Positions 1 through 8,311 of a stretch of DNA of 64,000 bases are shown here, one piece after another. Origin of the DNA: Lysobacter sp. Root494 (GTDB lineage Bacteria > Pseudomonadota > Gammaproteobacteria > Xanthomonadales > Xanthomonadaceae). The position numbers were made by a program, and so were the translations under genes. The notes below the pieces were generated by a model, which had not been told where the DNA came from, searched no databases, and was given only the letters and a program-made list of their open reading frames with translations. Positions within the stretch are counted from its first letter, which is position 1, and each line of letters begins with the position of its first letter. The stretch lies in NCBI RefSeq assembly GCF_001427225.1, contig NZ_LMFH01000005.1, positions 389,045-453,044 of the forward strand, written 5' to 3'.

Positions 1-42
1 CGAAAGCGGGAAGACGAACCAAGTCAAACAGCAAGGGCAACA

Positions 43-555
43 ATGCCAAAACACATCAAACCCAACGCGCTCACCTGGCTCCTGCTGTCGATCGCGATCA
101 TCGTCCTCGACCAATGGAGCAAGAGCTGGGTCCTGGCTTCGTTGCCGGAATTCAAGGCCGTGCCCGTCATCGACGGCTTCTGGAACTGGTACCGGACCTA
201 CAACACCGGCGCAGCCTTCAGCTTCCTGAGCGATGCGGGTGGCTGGCAGAAGTACCTGTTCACCGCGCTGGCTTTTGGCATCAGTGCGATGCTGGGTTAC
301 TGGCTGACGCGCACGCCCCGCAGGGATTGGCGCACGGCGCTCCCGTACGCGCTGGTGATCGGCGGCGCGATCGGCAACGTGATCGACCGCCTCATTCACG
401 GCAAAGTCATCGATTTCATCCAGTGGTACTGGCGGGACCATTATTGGCCCGCGTTCAACATCGCCGACTCGGCCATCGTTGCCGGTGCGGTCGGGATCGC
501 GCTGTTTGGCCTGCTGGGTAGCGCGCATGCGGCCGATGCCGGGCGGGCGGAGTAA
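43..555 (+). CDS. lspA: Lipoprotein signal peptidase (signal peptidase II)
   Basis: Inner-membrane aspartyl protease that removes the signal peptide of prolipoproteins after lipidation. The 170-residue product has the family length and four hydrophobic segments (about residues 10-30, 70-88, 100-116, 139-158). The conserved NTGAAFS block is at 54-60, and the two catalytic aspartates are visible as D115 in GNVIDR and D142 in FNIADS, matching the family's conserved Asp pair. It lies 9 nt upstream of ispH on the same strand, the usual lspA-ispH pairing, but with no fkpB between them. The ATG is preceded by a weak purine-rich GGGCAACA. The window contains several of its likely substrates (outer-membrane factor, BamC-like and DUF1684 lipoproteins). 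Confidence 0.97.
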   Translation: MPKHIKPNALTWLLLSIAIIVLDQWSKSWVLASLPEFKAVPVIDGFWNWYRTYNTGAAFSFLSDAGGWQKYLFTALAFGISAMLGYWLTRTPRRDWRTALPYALVIGGAIGNVIDRLIHGKVIDFIQWYWRDHYWPAFNIADSAIVAGAVGIALFGLLGSAHAADAGRAE

Positions 556-564
556 AATCGCCGC

Positions 565-1515
565 ATGGATGTCCTGCTAGCCAACCCCCGCGGCTTCTGT
601 GCCGGCGTAGACCGCGCCATCGAGATCGTGAAGCGCGCCCTGGAGACCTTGGGCGCGCCGATCTATGTCCGCCATGAAGTCGTGCACAACCGCTTCGTCG
701 TCGACGATTTGAAGCATCGCGGCGCGATCTTCGTCGAAGAACTCGACGAAGTGCCCGACAACGCCACGGTCATCTTCAGTGCCCATGGCGTCTCGCAGGC
801 CGTGCGCAACGAAGCGACGCGCCGCGGACTGAAGGTCTTCGACGCGACCTGCCCGCTGGTCACCAAGGTGCACCTGGAAGTCGCGCGTAATTGCCGAGCC
901 GGCCGCGATGTCGTGCTGATCGGCCACGATGGTCATCCTGAAGTCGAAGGGACGATGGGACAGTGGCGGCGCGAAGCGGGCACCGGCCAGATCTATCTGG
1001 TCGAAGACATCGAGGATGTCGCCGCGCTGCGGGTCAGCCAGCCCGACAACCTCGCCTATACGACGCAGACGACGTTGTCCGTGGACGACACGCGCGTCGT
1101 CATCGAGGCGCTGAAGGCCAGGTTCCCCGCGATCCAGGGGCCCAGGAACGACGACATCTGCTACGCCACGCAGAACCGGCAGGATGCCGTGCGCGAACTA
1201 GCCTCGCAGTGCGATCTGGTGCTGGTAGTCGGCTCGCCCAACAGTTCGAACTCCAATCGCCTGCGTGAACTCGCGGAACGCGAGGGCGTCGAAGCCCATC
1301 TGATCGACGGGGCGGTCGAGATCGACCCACGCTGGGTGCAGGGCCGCAAGCGCATCGGCATCACCGCAGGCGCCTCCGCTCCGGAGATATTGGTCCGCGG
1401 TGTGATCGAGCGCCTGCGCGAACTGGGTGCGGATCAGGTGGGCGAGCTCTCGGGGGAACCCGAGAACATGGTTTTCGCCCTCCCCAAGGAACTGCGGGTG
1501 CAGCTGGTCGATTGA
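565..1515 (+). CDS. ispH: 4-hydroxy-3-methylbut-2-enyl diphosphate reductase
   Basis: Last enzyme of the non-mevalonate isoprenoid pathway; it reduces HMBPP to IPP and DMAPP with a [4Fe-4S] cluster. The 316-residue product has the three cluster cysteines at the family positions: C12 in [11 protein letters not shown]96 in DATCPLV and C199 in [11 protein letters not shown]. The substrate-binding histidines H41, H74 and H124 and the SSNSNRL serine/asparagine motif are also present. Full family length, start 9 nt after lspA, so probably co-transcribed. Its stop codon overlaps the -35 box proposed for the following tRNA gene. Identification is secure. Confidence 0.98.
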   Translation: MDVLLANPRGFCAGVDRAIEIVKRALETLGAPIYVRHEVVHNRFVVDDLKHRGAIFVEELDEVPDNATVIFSAHGVSQAVRNEATRRGLKVFDATCPLVTKVHLEVARNCRAGRDVVLIGHDGHPEVEGTMGQWRREAGTGQIYLVEDIEDVAALRVSQPDNLAYTTQTTLSVDDTRVVIEALKARFPAIQGPRNDDICYATQNRQDAVRELASQCDLVLVVGSPNSSNSNRLRELAEREGVEAHLIDGAVEIDPRWVQGRKRIGITAGASAPEILVRGVIERLRELGADQVGELSGEPENMVFALPKELRVQLVD

Positions 1516-1541
1516 CCCTCCTGCGCTCGAACGCCTACAAT
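1512..1541 (+). promoter_or_regulatory. Putative sigma70 promoter of tRNA-Thr
   Basis: TTGACC at 1512-1517 and TACAAT at 1536-1541 with an 18-nt spacer, placed so that transcription would start about 5 nt before the mature tRNA 5' end. The -35 box overlaps the ispH TGA (1513-1515). Seen directly in sequence; promoter activity is inferred. Confidence 0.7.
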
Positions 1542-1552
1542 TCCGCCCCTTC

Positions 1553-1628
1553 GCCGGAGTAGCTCAGTTGGTAGAGCACGTCATTCGTAATGATGGGGTC
1601 GTAGGTTCGATTCCTATCTCCGGCACCA
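1553..1628 (+). tRNA. tRNA-Thr (anticodon CGT)
   Basis: A 76-nt cloverleaf with encoded CCA. The acceptor stem pairs GCCGGAG with CTCCGGC, the D arm reads GCTCAGTTGGTAGAGC, the anticodon loop is TTCGTAA (anticodon CGT, reading ACG), and the T arm contains GGTTCGATTCC. The anticodon stem has one G-U pair. It decodes threonine ACG codons, which are frequent in this GC-rich sequence. Confidence 0.96.
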
Positions 1629-1636
1629 AGTGAAGA

Positions 1637-1672
1637 CAGAAGGCCGCTCCGAAAGGGCGGCCTTCTGCTTTT
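1637..1672 (+). terminator. Rho-independent terminator of tRNA-Thr
   Basis: A stem of about 13 bp (left arm from 1637, right arm ending at 1667, CGAA loop region, one G-U pair) is followed by GCTTTT. It starts 9 nt after the tRNA CCA, so the tRNA is a self-contained transcription unit. Confidence 0.8.
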
Positions 1673-1775
1673 GGGCATTGCACTCCGCCTCCGGGTGCCT
1701 TCGGCCGTGTTCCAGTCTCGCGTTCCGAGACCGCGTCCCGTTACAGTGCAAAACATTCCCGTTCTGCTCCGGACC

Positions 1776-3164
1776 ATGGCCAAGACCGCAACCCGCAAGA
1801 CCGCCTACGTCTGCAACGAATGCGGCGCCGAATTCGGCAAGTGGCAAGGCCAGTGCGGCGAATGCGGCGTCTGGAACACCTTGAGCGAGGTCGTCCTGGA
1901 ACCGGCATCGGCAGCCAAGGGCGTTGCCGCGAGCCGCCGCAGCAGTTGGGCAGGCGCGGCGGACGCGCCCAAGGTCACCGCACTCAAGGATGTGCGCCAT
2001 CACGAAGACGCGCGCGCGTCCACCGGTATCGGTGAGCTGGACCGCGTGCTCGGCGGTGGGCTCGTGCATGGCTCGGTGGTGCTGGTGGGTGGTGATCCGG
2101 GCATCGGCAAGTCGACGCTGCTGTTGCAGGCGGTTACCAAGCTGGCGTCCACAATGCCGGGGCTTTACGTCACCGGTGAGGAATCGCTCGCGCAGGTCGC
2201 AGGCCGTGCTTCTCGCCTCGGCCTGCCGCTGGACGGCGTGCATGCCCTCGCCGAAACCTGCGTAGAGCGCATCCTTGAGCACGCGGCAGCGATGCGCCCG
2301 CAACTCATCGTCGCCGACTCCGTGCAGACGCTCTGGACGGAATCGTTGAGCGCCGCGCCGGGTTCAGTCAGCCAGGTGCGTGAATCCGCCGCGCGGCTGG
2401 TCCGCTTCGCCAAGGAAACAGGCACCGCTGTTTTCCTCGTCGGCCACGTCACCAAGGAAGGCGGCATCGCCGGTCCGCGCGTGCTCGAGCACATGGTCGA
2501 CGCCGTCCTGTATTTCGAAGGCGAGAGCGGCAGCCGCTTCCGCGTGCTGCGTGCCTTCAAGAATCGCTTCGGCGCGGTGAACGAACTCGGTGTTTTCGCG
2601 ATGGGCGACAAGGGCCTGCGCGAAGTGCCCAATCCTTCCGCGATCTTTCTTTCCGGCAACAGCGCTCCGCAGCCGGGCAGCTGCGTGATGGTGACGCGCG
2701 AAGGCACCCGCCCGTTGCTGGTCGAAGTGCAGGCATTGGTGGATTCATCGCCGTTGTCGAATCCGCGCCGCGTAGCCGTCGGCATGGAAGGCAATCGCAT
2801 GGCGATGCTGCTTGCGGTATTGCATCGCCATGGCGGTGTTGCTGTCGGCGATCAGGACGTTTTCGTCAACGTCGTGGGCGGCATCCGGGTGCAGGAAACC
2901 GCGGTCGACTTGCCGGTGCTGCTTGCCGTGCTGTCGTCGCTTCGCGACCGGCCCTTGGCGGAGCAGACGATTGCGTTCGGGGAAGTCGGCCTGTCCGGTG
3001 AAATCCGCCCGGTGCCCAATGGCGAGGAGCGCCTGAAGGAAGCCGCGACGCACGGCTTCAAGCGCGCGATCGTGCCCAAAGGCAATGCGCCGAAGGCAGG
3101 CAGTTTCAAGGGAATGGAAGTCATCGCGGTCGAACGCCTGGCCGAGGCGCTCGAGCAGGCATAA
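1776..3164 (+). CDS. radA: DNA repair protein RadA
   Basis: RecA-like ATPase/helicase that promotes branch migration during homologous recombination repair. The chosen ATG at 1776 gives 462 residues beginning MAKTATRK, the usual length and N-terminus; the frame is open further upstream but that part is not RadA-like. A four-cysteine zinc finger (CNEC...CGEC) occupies roughly residues 11-28, the Walker A motif GDPGIGKST follows near residue 110, then the RadA-specific KNRFG motif, and a Lon-protease-like domain forms the C-terminal third. Transcribed on its own after the tRNA-Thr terminator and convergent with the efflux operon. Identification is secure. Confidence 0.97.
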   Translation: MAKTATRKTAYVCNECGAEFGKWQGQCGECGVWNTLSEVVLEPASAAKGVAASRRSSWAGAADAPKVTALKDVRHHEDARASTGIGELDRVLGGGLVHGSVVLVGGDPGIGKSTLLLQAVTKLASTMPGLYVTGEESLAQVAGRASRLGLPLDGVHALAETCVERILEHAAAMRPQLIVADSVQTLWTESLSAAPGSVSQVRESAARLVRFAKETGTAVFLVGHVTKEGGIAGPRVLEHMVDAVLYFEGESGSRFRVLRAFKNRFGAVNELGVFAMGDKGLREVPNPSAIFLSGNSAPQPGSCVMVTREGTRPLLVEVQALVDSSPLSNPRRVAVGMEGNRMAMLLAVLHRHGGVAVGDQDVFVNVVGGIRVQETAVDLPVLLAVLSSLRDRPLAEQTIAFGEVGLSGEIRPVPNGEERLKEAATHGFKRAIVPKGNAPKAGSFKGMEVIAVERLAEALEQA

Positions 3165-3359
3165 GCAACGCGCTGGATTTGTAAGTGCTAAGTGCACACG
3201 GGCTGGTCACTGCCCCTGGCGCGCCCAGAAGTGTCGGCACTGGAACTGATTGAAGGCAAGGCAAGCCGGCCAAATGCATTTGGAATGGTCGATGGTTCCG
3301 GTCGCACGGAAGCTGTCGACGCCGGAGTTGCCGCGGAGTGGCGTATCTCTGCCCATACA

Positions 3360-3384
3360 GCTCCGCCACGCGTCGCGGCGGAGC
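3360..3384. other. GC-rich hairpin between convergent radA and emrB
   Basis: GCTCCGCC and GGCGGAGC form an 8-bp perfect stem with a 9-nt loop, just past the emrB stop on the minus strand. There is no T-run, so it is at best a weak terminator. The rest of the 228-bp radA/emrB interval shows nothing recognisable. Confidence 0.35.
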
Positions 3385-3392
3385 ATGACGAA

Positions 3393-4952
3393 TCAGTGCC
3401 CGCCTGCGGCCTCAGGTCCTGCCTTCGCAACGAACGGCGGCTTCGCCAGCCACACGAACGCGATCACCACGAGGAAGATGATGCCGAGCAGGTGGAAGAT
3501 CTCGTTGAAACCGAGCTGCGCCGCCTGGTTCGAAATCATGCGTTCCATGACGAAGGCGCCGCGTTGCAGGTCGCCCTGGCCCAGCCGCGTGACGGCTTCG
3601 ATCACGTTCGGATCGGTGCTCGACAGCTTTTCGGTCAGGTGCGCGTGGTGCACGGCGCCGCGTTCGCTCCACGCGTAAGTCGTCAGCGAGGCCGCGAAGC
3701 TGCCGCCCAATGTTCGCATGAAGGTCGCGAGCCCTGAGCCTGCAGCGATCTCGTGCGGCTGCAGGTCCGACAACAGGATCTGCAGCACCGGCATGAAGAA
3801 GAGCGCCACGCCGAAGCCCTGCAGCAACTGCACCCACGCGATGTGGTTGAAGTCGACGTCCAGGTTGAAGCCCGAGCGCATGAAACTCGTCGCCGACATC
3901 GCAATGAATGCAAGCGTGGCGAGCATGCGCAGATCGAACTTGTGCGCGTACTTGCCCACGAAGGGCGTAAGGATCACGGGCAGGATGCCGATCGGCGCCG
4001 TTGCGAAGCCCGCCCAGATCGGCGTGAACCCCAGGTTCCGCTGCAACCACAGCGGCACCAGGATGCCGACGCTGAAGAACGCCGCATAGGCGACCACCAT
4101 CGCCGCCGTTCCCGCGCTGAAGTTACGATGCCGGAACAGGCGCAGGTTGACGATGGGATCCTTGTCGGTCATTTCCCAGATGACGAACACCGCCAGTGAG
4201 ATCGTAGAGATGATCGCCAGCCACACGATCAGCTGCGAGCGGAACCAGTCCTCGTCGTTGCCGAGGTCGAGCAGTACCTGCAGCGCACCGACGCCGAGGA
4301 CCAGCGTGACCAGGCCGACGTAATCCATCTTCGGCTTCTCCAGCCGCTCCGGACGTCCCTTCAGCTGTCGCCCGACCACGAAGCTCGCGAACAGGCCGAT
4401 CGGCACGTTGATGAAGAAGATCCATTCCCAGCTGTAGTTGTCGGTGATCCAGCCACCGAGGATCGGGCCCGCGATCGGGGCCACGACCGTCACCATCGCG
4501 AGCAATGCGATCGCTTGTCCGCGCTTGTGCGGTGGATAGATCGAGATCAGCAGCGCCTGCGTGATCGGATACATCGGTCCGGCGACGAAACCCTGCACTG
4601 CGCGGGCCAGCACCAGCAAACCCATGCTGTTGGCCAGGCCGCAGAGCAGGGACGCGATGACGAACAGGAACGTGGCCCACACGAACAGCTTGCGTTCGCC
4701 GAAATGGCGCGTCAGCCAGCCGGTCAGCGGCAATGCAATCGCATTGCTGACCGCAAACGACGTGATGACCCAGGTCGCCTGGTTGGCGCTGCCGCCGAGG
4801 TTGCCGGAGATCGTCGGCAGCGAGACGTTGGCGATCGTCAGGTCCAGCACCTGCATGAACGACGCCAGCGCGAGGCCGAGCGTGGTCAGTGCGATGTTGG
4901 GCGGACGGAAGCCGTTGGCCGGAGCCTGATTGGCGGGGGAGGGTGAGGACAT
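3393..4952 (-). CDS. emrB: EmrB/QacA (DHA2) family MFS drug transporter
   Basis: Inner-membrane proton-driven multidrug exporter of the 14-helix DHA2 group, 519 residues. Features visible: the first helix motif MQVLDLTIANVSLPTI, the G-WLTRHFGERKLF motif A between helices 2 and 3, the motif C-like segment GPILGGWITDNYSWEWIFFINVPIG and many hydrophobic helices throughout. It is the last gene of the marR-OMF-emrA-emrB operon, so the expected assembly is EmrB in the inner membrane, EmrA across the periplasm and the outer-membrane factor as exit duct. A 134-bp spacer carrying a repeat-like palindrome separates it from emrA. The substrate cannot be told from sequence. Confidence 0.93.
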   Translation of the reverse strand: MSSPSPANQAPANGFRPPNIALTTLGLALASFMQVLDLTIANVSLPTISGNLGGSANQATWVITSFAVSNAIALPLTGWLTRHFGERKLFVWATFLFVIASLLCGLANSMGLLVLARAVQGFVAGPMYPITQALLISIYPPHKRGQAIALLAMVTVVAPIAGPILGGWITDNYSWEWIFFINVPIGLFASFVVGRQLKGRPERLEKPKMDYVGLVTLVLGVGALQVLLDLGNDEDWFRSQLIVWLAIISTISLAVFVIWEMTDKDPIVNLRLFRHRNFSAGTAAMVVAYAAFFSVGILVPLWLQRNLGFTPIWAGFATAPIGILPVILTPFVGKYAHKFDLRMLATLAFIAMSATSFMRSGFNLDVDFNHIAWVQLLQGFGVALFFMPVLQILLSDLQPHEIAAGSGLATFMRTLGGSFAASLTTYAWSERGAVHHAHLTEKLSSTDPNVIEAVTRLGQGDLQRGAFVMERMISNQAAQLGFNEIFHLLGIIFLVVIAFVWLAKPPFVAKAGPEAAGGH

Positions 4953-4962
4953 GGACCTTGCT

Positions 4963-4993
4963 CGTCATCCCCGCCAGGCGGGGATCCAGTGAC
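4963..4993. repeat. REP/MITE-like palindromic repeat between emrA and emrB
   Basis: The segment reads CGTCATCCCCGCC followed by the near-complement GGCGGGGAT and CCAGTGAC. This resembles the small dispersed palindromes of the TCATCCCCGC...GCGGGGATCCAG type that are common in proteobacterial genomes. A related degenerate arm (GCGAAGGCGGGAGTCGCGAGTAG) lies near 5056-5078, so the whole 4963-5078 spacer may be one decayed element. Only one copy lies in the window, so repetition in the genome is inferred. Confidence 0.5.
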
Positions 4994-5086
4994 TTTGCTT
5001 CGACTTGCCGCGCGAGCCTGTCCGTCCACGACGATATTCAAGTTCGCTTGGCATCGGCGAAGGCGGGAGTCGCGAGTAGCTGCCGA

Positions 5087-6268
5087 TCAGCCGTGGCTGC
5101 GCGGCAGGTTTTCGCGGACGACCTTCTGGATCACCGCATCCGCATCCGCGAGCTGCTTCGAATACGCCTGCGTGGTCAACACGGGCTTCTCCTGCGGCGC
5201 AGTTGCGAGCACGGGGCCGCTCTGGTCGCGCAGCGATACGTCGGCGTGCATGCTCAGGCCGATGCGCAGTGGATGCTCGGCGAGCTGCCTGCGATCGACT
5301 TCTATGCGGACAGGCACGCGCTGCACGATCTTGATCCAGTTGCCGCTCGCGTTCTGCGCCGGCAGCAGGGCGAACGCGCTGCCGGTGCCGAGGCCGACGC
5401 TGGCGAGCTTGCCGTCGAATTCGATGTCGTCGCCGTACAGATCCGAATGCAGCTCCACCGGCTGGCCGATGCGCATCTTCGCGAGCTGCGTTTCCTTGAA
5501 GTTCGCTTCGACCCACGCCTGCTCCAGCGGCACGATCGTCATCAGTGCCGTGCCCGGCTGCACACGCTGGCCCAGCTGCACGCTGCGCCTGGCGACGTAG
5601 CCCGACACTGGCGCGACGATCGCCATGCGCTGGTTGTTGAGATACGCCTGGCGAAGCTGCGCGGCAGCGGCCTTCACCTGCGGTTGGTCCATGACGGTGG
5701 TGGCATCGACGAGCGCACGGTTGCGCGCGAGGTTCTCGTTCGAAGCCGACAACGCCGCCTGCGAGGCGGCGAGTTCGTCGCGGGCATGCGCCAGCTCTTC
5801 GGCTGATACCGCGCCGCTGGCGACGAGGCCTTCGCGACGCTGTACGTCGGCGCGCGCCTTCTCCACGGCGACTCGACGAGCCGCGATGTCGGCGTGGCCG
5901 GCTTCCACTGCGCTGTACAGCCCTCGGACCTGGCGTACGGTATTGGCGAGATTGGCCACGGCCTGTTCATACGCAACGCGTGCGTCGTTCGGATCGAGTT
6001 GCACCAGCACCTGGCCTGCATTGACCTTCATGCCATCGTCGGCGCCGATGCTGACTACGGTGCCCGGCGCCTGTGGCGTGATCGCGACGACATTGCCCTG
6101 CACGTAGGCGTCGTCGGTGCTTTCGTGCCAGCGCGCGACCAGCAGGTACCACAGCGCCCAGGCGATGCCGGCGATCACGACCACGATCGCCAGGATGGTC
6201 AGCGCGCGCTTGCGCTTGCTGGTGGGAGCCGGTGCCGGGGCGGCGTTCGGATTGATTTCGGTTGTCAT
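5087..6268 (-). CDS. emrA: EmrA-type periplasmic adaptor (HlyD family)
   Basis: Membrane-fusion protein linking EmrB to the outer-membrane factor. 393 residues from the ATG at 6268: an N-terminal cytoplasmic tail rich in Ala/Pro, one membrane helix (about residues 21-42), then the HlyD-type lipoyl half-motif DAYVQGNVVAITPQAPG, a long alpha-helical hairpin (about 100-190) and the second half-motif IVAPVSGYVARRSVQLGQRV, with the beta-barrel domain at the C-terminus. The start overlaps the stop of the upstream outer-membrane factor in an ATGA, which fixes this start and implies translational coupling. The frame is open further upstream but only as a shadow of the preceding gene. Confidence 0.95.
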   Translation of the reverse strand: MTTEINPNAAPAPAPTSKRKRALTILAIVVVIAGIAWALWYLLVARWHESTDDAYVQGNVVAITPQAPGTVVSIGADDGMKVNAGQVLVQLDPNDARVAYEQAVANLANTVRQVRGLYSAVEAGHADIAARRVAVEKARADVQRREGLVASGAVSAEELAHARDELAASQAALSASNENLARNRALVDATTVMDQPQVKAAAAQLRQAYLNNQRMAIVAPVSGYVARRSVQLGQRVQPGTALMTIVPLEQAWVEANFKETQLAKMRIGQPVELHSDLYGDDIEFDGKLASVGLGTGSAFALLPAQNASGNWIKIVQRVPVRIEVDRRQLAEHPLRIGLSMHADVSLRDQSGPVLATAPQEKPVLTTQAYSKQLADADAVIQKVVRENLPRSHG

Positions 6269-7752
6269 GGCGTGGGGGCCTTGCTGATGTCGTTGTTGTC
6301 CTGGAGTTCGGTCGCTGGCGGTGCGGCGAATGCGAGACCTCCGCCGAGCGCACGATCGAGATCGATCGCGGCGGCGAGACGTTGCGCGCGCAATGCGGCG
6401 ACCTGTTGTTCGATCTGCAGCAGCGGACGCTGCGCATTGAGTACATCGAGCTGCGTGCCGAGTCCGGCCTTGTAGCGGGTCGTGGCGAGTTGCCATGCCG
6501 CCTGCGCGGATTCCTGCGCGCGCCTGGTCGCAGCGATCTGTGCATCGAGTGATCGCGACGCCTGCAACGCGTCGCTGACTTCGCGCAGCGCTCCGACGAG
6601 GTTCTGGTTGTACGTCGCTACGGTGAGGTCGTAGTCGGCGTCGCTTTTGGCGAGGTTGTTGCGAAGGCGGCCGCCATCGAAGATCGGCAGGCTGATCGCC
6701 GGCCCGCCCTGTGCGAGCAACGCGTCGCTGGAAAACAGGTCCGAGAGATTGCCGGCGGCCACGCCGACGAGCGCGCTGAGGTTCACGGTCGGATAGAACT
6801 CCGCCTTGCTCGCCTTGATGCCATGGCGTGCGGCTTCCACGCGCCAGCGCGCCGCGACGACGTCCGGGCGATGTCCCAGCAACTCGCTGGGAACGACAGA
6901 TGGAACGCTCGGCGTGGGTGCGGAAAGCAGCGACGGACGCGCGATTTCCAGGCCACGATCCGGCCCCTTGCCGAGCAACGCCGCCAGCGCATTGCGCGCG
7001 GCATCGATCTGCTGTTGCGCGGCTTCAGCCTGCTGCTGTGCAGTGGCGACCGCGGTTTCCGCATTGCGGATCTGCAGCTGGTTGTCGAGTCCGGCCTTGA
7101 CGCGCTGTCGGCCCAGTTCGAGCAGGTGCGACGCGCGCTGTTCATCCGCCTTCGCGATGTCGGCGGCTTCATGCGCCTGTGCCAACGATACGTAGGCCCG
7201 CGCGATGTTCGACGACAGCGTCAGCCGCGCAGCCTGGGCATCGACTTCGGCCGCGCGCGCCTGTCCGATCGCGGCCTGCGTGCGTGCGCGATGGCCACCC
7301 CAGATGTCGGGGCTGTACTTGAACTGCAGGCCGACCAGGGTCACTCCCACGTAGTCACCGCCGATCGGGGGCGGTGCGACCGTTTCGGGAATCTGCACGC
7401 CCGAGTACTGCGCGGTAGCGCCTAGCGTCGGCTTGCCCGCAGCGTCGGCGAGACCGGCTTGTGCAATCGCCAGGCGAACGCGCGCGTCGGCGGCATCCAG
7501 CGAAGGCGTGCCGGCAAGACCTTCGGCGATCAGCGCATCGAGTTGCGGATCGCCGAGCGATCTCCACCAGTCCTGCTGCGGGAAACCTGCATCGGATTGC
7601 GCATTGCCGAAGCTCTGGGACGTGGCGAGCGAATCCCCATCCAGGAGCCGGCCTTGTGGCTCGAGTCCGCGCGTGCTGGCGCACGCCGCGACGAACAGGG
7701 TGAGTGCCAGCGCAAGCGGAACCTGCAGGCGGCGGGGGGAGGTGAGGGACAT
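6265..7752 (-). CDS. NodT/TolC-type outer-membrane efflux lipoprotein
   Basis: Outer-membrane channel of a tripartite efflux pump. The ATG at 7752 gives 495 residues beginning with a signal peptide that ends in the lipobox FVAAC (C24 lipidated); a longer reading frame upstream lacks a sensible signal. Two internally repeated OEP domains follow, with the characteristic RPDVVAARWRVEAARHGIKASKAEFYP block near the middle and long coiled-coil-forming Ala/Gln/Glu-rich helices. It starts one base after the marR stop (TGA-C-ATG) and overlaps emrA by 4 nt, so the four genes form one operon. Substrate unknown. Confidence 0.94.
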   Translation of the reverse strand: MSLTSPRRLQVPLALALTLFVAACASTRGLEPQGRLLDGDSLATSQSFGNAQSDAGFPQQDWWRSLGDPQLDALIAEGLAGTPSLDAADARVRLAIAQAGLADAAGKPTLGATAQYSGVQIPETVAPPPIGGDYVGVTLVGLQFKYSPDIWGGHRARTQAAIGQARAAEVDAQAARLTLSSNIARAYVSLAQAHEAADIAKADEQRASHLLELGRQRVKAGLDNQLQIRNAETAVATAQQQAEAAQQQIDAARNALAALLGKGPDRGLEIARPSLLSAPTPSVPSVVPSELLGHRPDVVAARWRVEAARHGIKASKAEFYPTVNLSALVGVAAGNLSDLFSSDALLAQGGPAISLPIFDGGRLRNNLAKSDADYDLTVATYNQNLVGALREVSDALQASRSLDAQIAATRRAQESAQAAWQLATTRYKAGLGTQLDVLNAQRPLLQIEQQVAALRAQRLAAAIDLDRALGGGLAFAAPPATELQDNNDISKAPTP

Positions 7753-7753
7753 G

Positions 7754-8209
7754 TCAGCCTTCCGAAGGAGAAAGATTGTCGCGAACCTGGGCGAGGAGGC
7801 GGGTGAGCGTGTCGCGATCGGCATCGCTCATGCCACGCATCGCGCGTTCGCGTACGCGCTGCCCGCAATGGTTGATGTCCTGCCAGATCGCTACGCCCGC
7901 TTCGGTCAGGTGGATCCGCAACGCCCGGCGGTCCGTGGGATCAGCGACGCGGGCGACGATGCCGCGCTGCTCAAGCTTGTCCAGCAGCCGGGTCATGGCC
8001 CCCGGATTCACCTGGGCGACGTTGGCGAGGTCGGTAACGCTCGCGGTGCCCTCGGCGAGGTGCTTCAGCGTTACGTACTGGCTGAAGTTGAGCTCATGGC
8101 CGGCGGCACGCATCTCCGCTTCGATCTGGGTCCAGAAGCCGGCCCGGATTTCGCGCAGGAGCAGGGCGAGGGTCGAGCCGCCACAGGCGACGGAGGGGAT
8201 CGTTTTCAT
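7754..8209 (-). CDS. MarR family transcriptional regulator (efflux operon repressor)
   Basis: 151-residue winged-helix regulator. The MarR core is visible: LNFSQYVTLKHLAEG, the recognition segment SVTDLANVAQVNPGAMTRLLDKLEQRGIVARV, and the wing DPTDRRALRIHLTEAG. The ATG at 8209 was chosen; a TTG at 8236 in the same frame lies inside the operator and upstream of the predicted transcription start, so it is unlikely. First gene of the marR-OMF-emrA-emrB operon, comparable to E. coli mprA/emrR-emrAB. A perfect 9-6-9 palindrome overlapping the promoter -35 region argues for autorepression relieved by a ligand. Leader length appears to be 0-3 nt. Confidence 0.93.
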   Translation of the reverse strand: MKTIPSVACGGSTLALLLREIRAGFWTQIEAEMRAAGHELNFSQYVTLKHLAEGTASVTDLANVAQVNPGAMTRLLDKLEQRGIVARVADPTDRRALRIHLTEAGVAIWQDINHCGQRVRERAMRGMSDADRDTLTRLLAQVRDNLSPSEG

Positions 8210-8217
8210 GGCGCGCA

Positions 8218-8246
8218 AATATGTCGGCCAGTGCAATATTTGTCAA
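8218..8246 (-). promoter_or_regulatory. sigma70-type promoter of the marR-emr operon
   Basis: Reading the minus strand, TTGACA (plus 8241-8246) is followed by exactly 17 nt and CATATT (plus 8218-8223). The -10 ends 8 nt before the marR ATG at 8209, so the mRNA should be leaderless or nearly so. No other plausible start lies further downstream within the conserved protein. Confidence 0.75.
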
Positions 8247-8257
8247 GGCAAATATTG
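8234..8257. promoter_or_regulatory. Perfect palindromic operator (MarR site)
   Basis: CAATATTTG at 8234-8242 and its exact reverse complement CAAATATTG at 8249-8257, separated by TCAAGG. AT-rich in a GC-rich genome and covering the -35 box of the marR promoter: the form and position expected of a MarR-family operator. Binding is inferred. Confidence 0.8.
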
Positions 8258-8311
8258 TTGCAGCAATGGAATGCTGAGCGCTGATCAGCCCTCAGGATCG
8301 CCGTTCAGGAC

